A stretch of 5,659 nt of DNA, taken from positions 1 through 5,659 of the forward strand of contig JAEZHS010000607.1 in NCBI GenBank assembly GCA_023436825.1, read 5' to 3'. The notes beneath the pieces are model-generated. The model did not search any database. It worked only from the letters and a program-made list of their open reading frames with translations, and had not been told where the DNA came from. Below, piece after piece: positions 1 through 5,635 of this stretch (positions are counted from its first letter, which is position 1; the number at the start of each line of letters is the position of its first letter). A program made the position numbers and the translations under genes. The stretch comes from Pseudomonadota bacterium (GTDB lineage Bacteria; Pseudomonadota; Alphaproteobacteria; Reyranellales; Reyranellaceae).

Positions 1-40
1 ATTCATGAGCGAGCTGGAAGCTCGCGGTCCGGAAGAGCAT
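1..40 (-). CDS. Possible 5' end of tctA (edge fragment)
   Basis: After the tctB stop only 64 bases remain before the window edge. TTT operons usually place the large subunit tctA directly after tctB, so its start is expected here. Two minus-strand ATG codons are open to the edge. The one at 38-40 reads M-L-F-R-T-A-S-F-Q-L-A-H-E, and the one at 4-6 reads M-N. Neither has a convincing Shine-Dalgarno sequence. A third frame that begins with a GTG overlapping the tctB stop ends at base 3 and can be excluded. The identification rests on family gene order, not on recognisable TctA residues, and the true start may lie outside the window. Confidence 0.25.
   Translation of the reverse strand, partial: MLFRTASFQLAHE
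9..25. repeat. Small inverted repeat after tctB
   Basis: GCGAGCT and AGCTCGC form 7-bp perfect arms around a GGA spacer, in the gap between tctB and the expected tctA. No T-run follows on either strand, so it does not look like an intrinsic terminator. It could be an intercistronic hairpin. If tctA starts at the ATG at 4-6, the hairpin would lie immediately in front of that start. Confidence 0.45.
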
Positions 41-64
41 GAGAGGGCGCGCCCCAGGCGATGA

Positions 65-514
65 TCACCAGACGCCCTGGATGACGGAGATATTCATCCC
101 GAGACCGAGCTTGAAGACGATGATGCAGAGGATAGTCAGCACGACCATGTTGCCCAGCACCTCGGTGAGCTTGAATTCCTCGCCGCCGAGGGACGAGATC
201 GCGACCAAGACGACGAGTGCGGGCAGCATGCCGGCGCGCTCGAACAGGAGGGCGAAGCAGACGATGCCGATCGTCACCAGGGTGATCGGCTTCCACTTCG
301 GCACCTCGACCGGTTCGCTGCCGCTGACCAGGGCGACCACGCAGATGATGCCGCCCAGGCCGAGGAGGATGTAGGACAGCGCTTGCGGCACGAAGCCCGG
401 TCCCATGCGTACCGCCGTACCGACGGCGAGGTGGCGCCCGAAATAGAGCGCGGCCACGCCGAAGGCGATGAACATCAGTCCAGACAGGAAGTCCTTGGTC
501 AGAAACCGGCTCAC
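65..514 (-). CDS. tctB: Tripartite tricarboxylate transporter small membrane subunit TctB
   Basis: This 149-residue protein is the small integral-membrane subunit of a tripartite tricarboxylate transporter (TTT), a secondary uptake system for carboxylates in the inner membrane. It is expected to pair with the large TctA channel and a periplasmic TctC binding protein. The sequence shows a first membrane helix at about residues 9-26, the RMGPGFVPQ signature loop typical of TctB at 36-44, a second helix at 45-64, a polar loop rich in Glu, Pro and Lys at 65-76, hydrophobic stretches at 77-91 and 95-108, and a last helix at 120-138. Length is normal for the family. The start is GTG, supported by GGGAG eight bases upstream; no better in-frame start lies nearby. 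The solute-binding gene tctC is not in the window, so the substrate cannot be named. Family assignment is by recognition of topology and signature. Confidence 0.87.
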   Translation of the reverse strand: MSRFLTKDFLSGLMFIAFGVAALYFGRHLAVGTAVRMGPGFVPQALSYILLGLGGIICVVALVSGSEPVEVPKWKPITLVTIGIVCFALLFERAGMLPALVVLVAISSLGGEEFKLTEVLGNMVVLTILCIIVFKLGLGMNISVIQGVW

Positions 515-522
515 GTCATTCG

Positions 523-527
523 CTCCC
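523..527 (-). promoter_or_regulatory. Ribosome binding site of tctB
   Basis: On the minus strand GGGAG lies eight bases before the GTG start of tctB, which decides this start. Its first two G residues are also the last two bases of an upstream inverted repeat, so the site is partly inside a potential RNA hairpin. Confidence 0.6.
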
Positions 528-542
528 GCAATTCCATTGCGG
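526..542. repeat. Inverted repeat overlapping the tctB ribosome site
   Basis: CCGCAAT and ATTGCGG are perfect 7-bp arms around a TCC spacer. In the tctB transcript this gives a 7-bp hairpin with a 3-base loop ending inside the Shine-Dalgarno sequence. It lies in the 78-base gap between the stop of the upstream gene and the tctB start. It may be an operator palindrome or a translational control hairpin. The sequence shows only the symmetry. Confidence 0.5.
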
Positions 543-592
543 CAATCGGCGTAGCTGGTGTTACTTACGGCGACCTGACAGGTGCCTGTGAC

Positions 593-1546
593 CTATGCGT
601 CGTGACCCGCATAGCGGTCGACCTTCAGGCCGGGGATGGCCTCCAGCGCTTCGAGGGCATCCTTCATCGAGCGCGAGCCGTGGGCGTCACGAACGTGCCA
701 GGAAGCCATGCCGATTTCGGTGAAGCCGCCGCTGCGCGCCGGTGCGACGTCGTAGAAATGCAGCTTGGATGTTTCCTTTCCGCCCAGCAGTACGGTGGTG
801 CGGGCGGTCGAGAGGTACCAGCGCGACCGGGCGGCGTCGCTCCACAGAGCGAACGTCGTCTTGCCGAGGCGCTTGGCGATGGCAGGCGGCGTCAGGAGCA
901 CGTGCGGCGACTGCAGGGCGAGCTCGACCGGCGAAGGCGGCGGATAGTCGTCCTGGTAGATGTCGTAGCGCACCGAGAAGACTTTCAGCTTGGCGCTCTC
1001 CGCGGCCGCTACAGCTGCATCGCTGGCCGCGACCCAGGCGGGAAGGAACGGCGCGGCAGCGACATCCTGCTCGCCCCATGCGAGATAGAGGGCGCCCAGC
1101 GCATCGCCGAATGCCGACGGCCGGCGCGCGCCGTAGAGGGACAGGGTGATGTTCGCCTTGTCGCGCTTCCAGCGGGCGTGCAGCACGACGGTGTTCTCGT
1201 TGGCGGCTTCAGGACTGTCGTCGCGCGTGACCTCGTCTGGTTGGCCCAGGCGCTTCACCAGCTCGGCGAAAAGATAGCGCGGCGCCGTGCCGGTGTCGGC
1301 GAGCTCGTAGGTGACCGTCGTCACCGGCCGATCGGGCCGCGCCGCCGCCGGCTCGGCGTAGACCGTCGCGAAGCCATAGGCCAACGGGCAGGCAAGCTTG
1401 ACGCTTGCATAGCCCGACTGCACACGCCCCGGCGCCACGACTTCGAACAGCGTGCCCCAGGGATGAAACGTCTCGCTGATGCGGAAGCCCGATGACCAAT
1501 CGTCCATATGCAAGCTTAGCAGGCATGGTAATCCACAATCAGACAT
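593..1546 (-). CDS. Uncharacterised soluble protein
   Basis: I do not recognise this protein. The longest reading gives 317 residues; an inner ATG at 1505-1507 (MDDWSSGF...) gives 304. The outer ATG at 1544-1546 has a weak GGA upstream but lies inside a palindrome in the divergent promoter region, while the inner ATG has no clear ribosome site, so the start is open. No signal peptide, membrane helix or catalytic motif is obvious. Numbering from the outer start, residues 81-157 and 208-283 resemble each other weakly. Both contain ELA, then KRLG 17 residues later, then a Tyr 40 residues after the KRLG lysine, then a Trp about 18-19 residues further on, suggesting two copies of one domain. Codon use matches the neighbours, and the gene is divergent from the peptidase gene. 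It lies 78 bases upstream of tctB on the same strand and could share its transcript. Stop is TAG. It is a real gene by length and protein-like composition. Confidence 0.75.
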   Translation of the reverse strand: MSDCGLPCLLSLHMDDWSSGFRISETFHPWGTLFEVVAPGRVQSGYASVKLACPLAYGFATVYAEPAAARPDRPVTTVTYELADTGTAPRYLFAELVKRLGQPDEVTRDDSPEAANENTVVLHARWKRDKANITLSLYGARRPSAFGDALGALYLAWGEQDVAAAPFLPAWVAASDAAVAAAESAKLKVFSVRYDIYQDDYPPPSPVELALQSPHVLLTPPAIAKRLGKTTFALWSDAARSRWYLSTARTTVLLGGKETSKLHFYDVAPARSGGFTEIGMASWHVRDAHGSRSMKDALEALEAIPGLKVDRYAGHDA

Positions 1547-1552
1547 TCTGAT
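1538..1552. promoter_or_regulatory. Candidate LysR-type operator in the divergent promoter region
   Basis: ATCAGACATTCTGAT is a perfect inverted repeat (6-bp arms, CAT spacer). It fits both the T-N11-A and the ATC-N9-GAT patterns of LysR-type regulator binding sites. It sits 25 bases upstream of the peptidase ATG and 30 bases upstream of the inner start of the divergent unknown gene, a usual place for such an operator. No LysR gene is in the window, so the regulator is unknown and the call is by pattern only. Confidence 0.35.
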
Positions 1553-1577
1553 CCGTCACCAACCCAAGAGCGAAGCA

Positions 1578-2669
1578 ATGTCCCGTGCACGCCTGCGCGA
1601 CCTCGGCCTCAAAGTCGGAACTCTGCCGCCCGGACCATTCAACGCCATCACCGATGTGCCGGGTGTCAAAGTGGGCTACTCGACCGTCATCCAGGATAGT
1701 CCACGGATTGCCCGGACGGGCGTCACCGCCATCTGGCCGCGCGGACCGGAAATTTGGACCGACTACGTCTTCGCGGGGACGTTCTCATTCAACGGCAACG
1801 GGGAAATGACCGGCCTCCCGTGGCTCGCGGAGCAGGGGCTGCTCGGTGCGCCGATCGGCATCACCAACACCTATCAGGTCGGCATCGTCCGTGACGCCAT
1901 CACCGCCATTGCGGTTCGCGATGGCGCTTCCCAGGCCTTTCACCTGCCGGTCGTCGCCGAGACATACGATGGCTGGCTGAGCGACATCCAGGCCTTCACG
2001 CTGAAGCAGGAACACGCGTTTGCAGCATTCGACAGCGCGGTCGGCGGCTGCGCCATCGCCGAAGGCAATGTCGGAGGCGGCACCGGCATGATCTGCCACG
2101 AGTTCAAGGGCGGGACCGGCACGGCGTCACGCGCCCTCGTCGAGAACGGAGAGCGTTATACGGTCGGCGCGCTGGTGCAGGCGAACTACGGCGCGCGCGA
2201 TCTATTGCGCGTCGATGGCGTGCCGGTCGGTCGCGAGATCGGACCGGACGTGGTGCCGGCCCATCGCTCGGGCAAAAACGCCGTCCCACCACAGACGACG
2301 GAAGGTTCCATCATCGTCGTTCTGGCGACCGATGCGCCTCTCATTCCGCTTCAATGCCAGCGGCTTGCCCGCCGGGCCACGACGGGGCTTTCCTGGGTCG
2401 GCGGCATCGGCGCCAATGGAAGCGGCGACATTTTCATCGCGTTTTCGACGGGCAAGCATGTTGGTCAGGACGAGAAGATCAGCAACGTGAAGATGATCGC
2501 GCCCGACGCGATGACGAGCCTCTTTCGAGCCGCGGCCGAGGCGACCGAAGAGGCGATCCTCAATGCCATGTGCATGGCCGAGACCATGTCCGGCCGGGGC
2601 GGTCGCACCGTCCACGCCCTCCCGCTCGACCTCCTGCAGGAGGTGATGCGGCGCTACCGGCCCGCGTAG
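1578..2669 (+). CDS. P1 family (DmpA/BapA-like, S58) aminopeptidase
   Basis: This 363-residue protein belongs to the P1/S58 family of Ntn-like hydrolases. These cut themselves into alpha and beta chains and then act as aminopeptidases, with known members working on N-terminal D-amino acids or beta-amino acids. The full family pattern is visible: GLPWLAEQGLLGAPIGITNT at residues 79-98, ETYDGWLSD with Tyr130 at 128-136, GNVGGGTGM at 163-171, VQANYG with Asn203 (likely oxyanion residue), the self-cleavage site Gly243-Ser244 in TEGSIIVVLATDAPL, and ANGSGD with Ser282 and Asp284. Ser244 would be the nucleophile, leaving a beta chain of 120 residues, as in characterised members. There is no signal peptide, so it is probably cytoplasmic. 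An in-frame ATG at 1479 would add 33 unrelated residues overlapping the divergent gene; I chose 1578 because the family homology begins at once there, though its ribosome site is weak (AAGAG/GAAG). Substrate cannot be read from sequence. Confidence 0.9.
   Translation: MSRARLRDLGLKVGTLPPGPFNAITDVPGVKVGYSTVIQDSPRIARTGVTAIWPRGPEIWTDYVFAGTFSFNGNGEMTGLPWLAEQGLLGAPIGITNTYQVGIVRDAITAIAVRDGASQAFHLPVVAETYDGWLSDIQAFTLKQEHAFAAFDSAVGGCAIAEGNVGGGTGMICHEFKGGTGTASRALVENGERYTVGALVQANYGARDLLRVDGVPVGREIGPDVVPAHRSGKNAVPPQTTEGSIIVVLATDAPLIPLQCQRLARRATTGLSWVGGIGANGSGDIFIAFSTGKHVGQDEKISNVKMIAPDAMTSLFRAAAEATEEAILNAMCMAETMSGRGGRTVHALPLDLLQEVMRRYRPA
2629..2644. repeat. 16-bp perfect palindrome near the convergent gene ends
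   Basis: ACCTCCTGCAGGAGGT reads the same on both strands and lies in the last codons of the peptidase gene (D-L-L-Q-E-V), 22 bases before its stop. As RNA it could form a 6-bp stem with a TGCA loop on either strand. No T-run follows in either direction. It may be no more than a codon coincidence, since CTC CTG CAG GAG is common in GC-rich genes. Confidence 0.4.
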
Positions 2670-2670
2670 C

Positions 2671-3726
2671 TCAGCGCAGGCTGGCGTTGATCTTGTCGAG
2701 CGCCGCCGAGCCGGGGCAGAGGTCGGGCGTGTTCAGCGTGTTGAGCGGCGCGTCGATCGTGTTCAGGTGGTGGTGCAGGTCCTTGGGCGTCGGGTCGACG
2801 TAGAGGAGGCCGGTCACGACCTCGCCGGCCTGCAGGCCTTCCTGGACGCGCTTCATGGCCGCGATCTTGTCGGCGGGATCGTACTCCTCGCCGAGCTTGC
2901 GAAGGCGCAGCCACGAGCCGTCGTGCTGCTGCACCGTCGTCATGGTGCCGGGAGCGTACTGGGTGGTGATCTCCTCGCGGCCCTCGATGAAGTCGATGCG
3001 GTTCAGCGCCTCGTTGTGCTCGCGCACATAGTCGTAGCTCTTGGTCGAGCCGGCGTGATTGTTGAACGCCACGCACGGGCTGATGACGTCGAGGAAGGCC
3101 GCTCCCTTGTGGCTCATCGCCGCCTTGATCAGAGGCACGAGCTGGTGCTTGTCGCCCGAGAAGGAGCGGCCGACGAAGGTCGCGCCCATCAGGATGGCGA
3201 GCGACACGAGGTCGATCGACTCGTCGGAGTTGGCGACGCCCTTCTTGCTCACCGAGCCCTTGTCGGCGGTGGCCGAGAACTGGCCCTTGGTCAGGCCGTA
3301 CACGCCGTTGTTCATGACGATGTAGGTCATGTTCACGCCGCGGCGCATGATGTGGGCGAACTGGCCAAGACCGATCGAGGCGGAATCGCCGTCGCCGGAG
3401 ACGCCCATGTATATGAGGTCGCGGTTGGCGAGGTTGGCGCCGGTCATGACCGACGGCATGCGGCCGTGCACGGTGTTGAAGCCGTGGCTGGCGCCGACGA
3501 AGTAGGTCGGCGCCTTGGACGAGCAGCCGATGCCCGAGAGCTTGGCCACCTGATGCGGCAGGATGTCGAGCTCGTAGCAGGCCTGGATGATGGCCGCGCT
3601 GATCGAATCGTGGCCGCAGCCGGCGCACAAGGTCGAGACCGCGCCTTCATAGTCGCGGCGGGTGTAGCCGGCCTTGTTCTTGACCAGCGACGGATGGTGC
3701 AGCTTGGGCTTGGCGATATAGGTCAT
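2671..3726 (-). CDS. korB: 2-oxoacid:ferredoxin oxidoreductase beta subunit
   Basis: This 351-residue protein is the ThDP- and iron-sulphur-binding beta subunit of a 2-oxoacid:ferredoxin oxidoreductase, which turns a 2-oxoacid and CoA into acyl-CoA and CO2 while reducing ferredoxin. The ThDP motif is clear: GDGD at 111-114 through NNGVYGLTKGQ at 139-149. Cys34, Cys37 (CAGCG), Cys68 (GIGCSSK) and Cys218 (SPC) have the spacing expected for the four [4Fe-4S] ligands of archaeal two-subunit enzymes. It is longer than the roughly 300-residue archaeal forms, with about 22 extra N-terminal residues and a long C-terminal part that includes repeated LNT units. The ATG overlaps the stop of korA by ATGA, with AAGGCGG upstream, so the two are translationally coupled. 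No separate ferredoxin-like delta subunit is present. 2-oxoglutarate is the likely substrate by resemblance to bacterial KorAB pairs; pyruvate or branched 2-oxoacids cannot be excluded. Confidence 0.92.
   Translation of the reverse strand: MTYIAKPKLHHPSLVKNKAGYTRRDYEGAVSTLCAGCGHDSISAAIIQACYELDILPHQVAKLSGIGCSSKAPTYFVGASHGFNTVHGRMPSVMTGANLANRDLIYMGVSGDGDSASIGLGQFAHIMRRGVNMTYIVMNNGVYGLTKGQFSATADKGSVSKKGVANSDESIDLVSLAILMGATFVGRSFSGDKHQLVPLIKAAMSHKGAAFLDVISPCVAFNNHAGSTKSYDYVREHNEALNRIDFIEGREEITTQYAPGTMTTVQQHDGSWLRLRKLGEEYDPADKIAAMKRVQEGLQAGEVVTGLLYVDPTPKDLHHHLNTIDAPLNTLNTPDLCPGSAALDKINASLR
3723..3726 (-). other. ATGA overlap coupling korA and korB
   Basis: The korB ATG (3724-3726) and the korA TGA (3723-3725) share bases in an ATGA junction. 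This is typical of termination-reinitiation coupling that keeps two subunits of one enzyme at equal amounts. Confidence 0.85.
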
Positions 3727-5573
3727 GACGCCGCCTTCTCGAACGGAACGACTTTGAGCTGGGCGAGCTTCTTGGCGATGTCGGCCGCGATGAAGCGCGC
3801 GGTGATGGGGGTGCCGTCATAGTGCAGCACGGGAACGAGCTTGCGCGCGTCGAGCGTGAACTCGTTCATGATCATCGAACGCAGCTGCCCGTCGCGGTTC
3901 TGCTCGACCACGAACACCTTGTCGTGCTCGTGGATGAAGTCCTCGACCGCCTGGGAGAACGGGAAGGCTCGCACGCGCAGCGCGTTGACGTGGTTGTCGG
4001 CTTCCTCGAGATGGTCCAGCGCCTCGGTCATGGCCGGGCTGGTCGAGCCGAAGTAGATCACGCCGAAGCGCGTCGCCTTGGGCGAGGAGTACCGCAGCGG
4101 CTGCGGCGCGATCCTGGCGGCCGTGTGGAACTTCTTCTGCAGCCGCTCCATGTTGCGCACATAGACCGCGCCTTCCTCGGAGTAGCGCGCGAACTCGTCC
4201 TTGGTCGTGCCGCGGGTGAAGTACGAACCCTTGGTCGGATGCGTGCCGGGGTAGGTGCGGAAGGGGATACCGTCGCCGTCGACGTCGAGATAGCGGCCGA
4301 AGGTCTTGCCGGCATCGAGGTCGGCCGCCGTCATGACCTTGCCGCGGTCATAGACGCGCTTCTCGTCCCAGTGGAACGGCTCGCACAGGCGGTGGTTCAT
4401 GCCGATGTCGAGGTCGGTCATGACGAACACCGGCGTCTGCAGGCGATCGGCGAGGTCGAGCGCCTCGGCGGTGAGGTCGAAGCACTCCTTCGGATCCTCC
4501 GGGAACAGCAGCACGTGCTTGGTGTCGCCGTTGGAGGCGTAGGCGCAGCTCAGCAGGTCGGACTGCTGGGTGCGCGTCGGCATGCCGGTCGACGGACCGC
4601 CGCGCTGCACGTTCACCAGCACCGCCGGGACCTCGGCGAAGGAGGCGAGCCCGATGAACTCGGTCATCAGCGAGATGCCCGGGCCCGACGTGCTGGTGAA
4701 GGCGCGCGAGCCGTTCCAGCCCGCGCCGATCACGATGCCGATCGAAGCGAGCTCGTCCTCGGCCTGGACGATGGCGTACTTGGCCTTGCCGGTCTCCTTG
4801 TCATGACGCAGCCGCTTGCAATGCGACTGGAAGGCTTCGGCGAGTGAGGAGGACGGCGTGATGGGATACCAGGCGCACACCGTGGCGCCGCCATAGACGG
4901 CGCCGAGCGCGGCGGCGTTGTTGCCCTCGACGAAGATGCGGTTGCCGACGTTGTTGGCGCGCCGCACCTTGAGCTTCACCATGTCGGGGTCGAGGTGCTG
5001 GGTCGCCCAGTCGCGGCCGAGGTTCAGCGCCTTGACGTTGGAATCGAGCAGCTTCTCCTTGCCCTTGAACTGCTCGCCGAACAGCTTCTTGATCTCCTCG
5101 GGATCGATGTCGAGCAGGATCGACAGCGCGCCGACATAGATGATGTTCTTGAACAGCTGGCGCTGGCGGGCGTCGGTGTAGGTGGCGTTGGTGATCGCCG
5201 TCAGCGGCACGCCGACGACGTTGATGTCCTCGCGGAACGCCGAGGCCGGCATCGGCTTGGTGCTGTCGTAGAACAAGTAGCCGCCGGGCTCGATCTCCTT
5301 GACGTCCTCGGTCCAGGTCTGCGGGTTCATGGCGACCATCATGTCGACGCCACCGCGACGGCCGAGATAGCCCTTCTCGGTGACGCGAACCTCGTACCAG
5401 GTCGGCAGGCCCTGGATGTTCGACGGGAAGATGTTGCGCGGGCTGACCGGCACGCCCATGCGCAGGATCGAGCGGGCGAAGAGCTCGTTGGCGGAGGCCG
5501 ACCCCGAACCGTTGACGTTCGCGAACTTGACGACGAAGTCGTTAACGGCGGCTATTGCTTGCATCGTCCTCAC
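3723..5573 (-). CDS. korA: 2-oxoacid:ferredoxin oxidoreductase fused gamma-alpha subunit
   Basis: This 616-residue protein fuses the gamma and alpha domains of a 2-oxoacid:ferredoxin oxidoreductase and partners the beta subunit encoded next. The gamma domain covers about residues 15-190 and carries ANVNGSGSASAN at 18-29 and GYLGRRGGVDMM further on. The alpha domain begins near 210 and shows YPITPSSS at 236-243 (the substrate/CoA-binding YPITP signature), TSGPGIS at 295-301, QRGGPSTGMPTRTQQSDL after it, DVDGDGIPFRTYPG, and VEQNRDGQL at 556-564. The length fits the two-subunit type found in actinobacteria and aerobic alphaproteobacteria. The GTG start is chosen because GGGGAGG lies six bases upstream; an ATG nine bases further in (5562-5564) has only a badly spaced GAGG. 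The ribosome site lies in the 3' arm of a perfect hairpin. The gene ends in the ATGA overlap with korB. Substrate is probably 2-oxoglutarate, supplying succinyl-CoA and reduced ferredoxin, but this is by resemblance. Confidence 0.92.
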   Translation of the reverse strand: MRTMQAIAAVNDFVVKFANVNGSGSASANELFARSILRMGVPVSPRNIFPSNIQGLPTWYEVRVTEKGYLGRRGGVDMMVAMNPQTWTEDVKEIEPGGYLFYDSTKPMPASAFREDINVVGVPLTAITNATYTDARQRQLFKNIIYVGALSILLDIDPEEIKKLFGEQFKGKEKLLDSNVKALNLGRDWATQHLDPDMVKLKVRRANNVGNRIFVEGNNAAALGAVYGGATVCAWYPITPSSSLAEAFQSHCKRLRHDKETGKAKYAIVQAEDELASIGIVIGAGWNGSRAFTSTSGPGISLMTEFIGLASFAEVPAVLVNVQRGGPSTGMPTRTQQSDLLSCAYASNGDTKHVLLFPEDPKECFDLTAEALDLADRLQTPVFVMTDLDIGMNHRLCEPFHWDEKRVYDRGKVMTAADLDAGKTFGRYLDVDGDGIPFRTYPGTHPTKGSYFTRGTTKDEFARYSEEGAVYVRNMERLQKKFHTAARIAPQPLRYSSPKATRFGVIYFGSTSPAMTEALDHLEEADNHVNALRVRAFPFSQAVEDFIHEHDKVFVVEQNRDGQLRSMIMNEFTLDARKLVPVLHYDGTPITARFIAADIAKKLAQLKVVPFEKAAS

Positions 5574-5578
5574 TCTTT

Positions 5579-5604
5579 TCCTCCCCTTTGCGGATCCCGC
5601 AAAG
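5579..5604 (-). promoter_or_regulatory. Ribosome binding site of korA
   Basis: The minus-strand sequence GGGGAGG (plus-strand 5580-5586) followed by AAAAGA places a strong Shine-Dalgarno sequence six bases before the GTG at 5571-5573. This decides the start codon. All of it is paired in the inverted repeat at 5580-5610. Confidence 0.7.
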
Positions 5605-5610
5605 GGGAGG
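5580..5610. repeat. Perfect 14-bp-arm inverted repeat containing the korA ribosome site
   Basis: CCTCCCCTTTGCGG and CCGCAAAGGGGAGG are perfect 14-bp arms around an ATC spacer. On the minus strand the 3' arm ends with GGGGAGG, the Shine-Dalgarno sequence of korA, six bases before its GTG. In a transcript starting upstream, the site would be fully paired in a very stable hairpin. No T-run follows on either strand, so it is not a standard terminator. The shape resembles the dispersed GC-rich intergenic palindromes of alphaproteobacteria, which I infer but cannot check against the rest of the genome. Confidence 0.85.
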
Positions 5611-5611
5611 T

Positions 5612-5626
5612 GCCCGCGGAGCGGGC
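5612..5626. repeat. Second small GC inverted repeat upstream of korA
   Basis: GCCCGC and GCGGGC are 6-bp arms around GGA, one base beyond the large inverted repeat. Together with the arms at the window edge it makes a string of hairpins, the form expected of a composite dispersed palindromic repeat. Confidence 0.6.
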
Positions 5627-5635
5627 GGTGGGGTC

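Noticed and set aside
3..68. GTG overlapping the tctB stop as a tctA start.
   Set aside because: That frame hits a TGA at bases 3-5.
578..589. ACAGG-TG-CCTGT inverted repeat just after the stop of the unknown gene, considered as a terminator.
   Set aside because: Arms are only 5 bp around a 2-base centre, and no T-run follows on the minus strand.
383..1495. Plus-strand frame of 370 codons across tctB, the gap and the unknown gene.
   Set aside because: Arg-rich mirror translation spanning two genes and an intergenic region. The minus-strand frames have better protein composition, and tctB is identified.
1479..1577. Upstream in-frame ATG extending the peptidase by 33 residues.
   Set aside because: The extension does not resemble the family N-terminus and would overlap the divergent gene.
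4255..4305. DVDGDG in KorA resembling an EF-hand calcium loop.
   Set aside because: DVDGDGIP followed by an aromatic or basic stretch is a usual conserved segment in this enzyme family; there is no helix-loop-helix context.
2767..4847. Two long plus-strand open frames (2767-3822 and 3822-4847) opposite korB and korA that touch at 3822.
   Set aside because: They lie exactly antisense to well-identified genes, and their Arg-, Val-, Leu- and His-rich translation is the mirror image expected from GC-rich codon bias.
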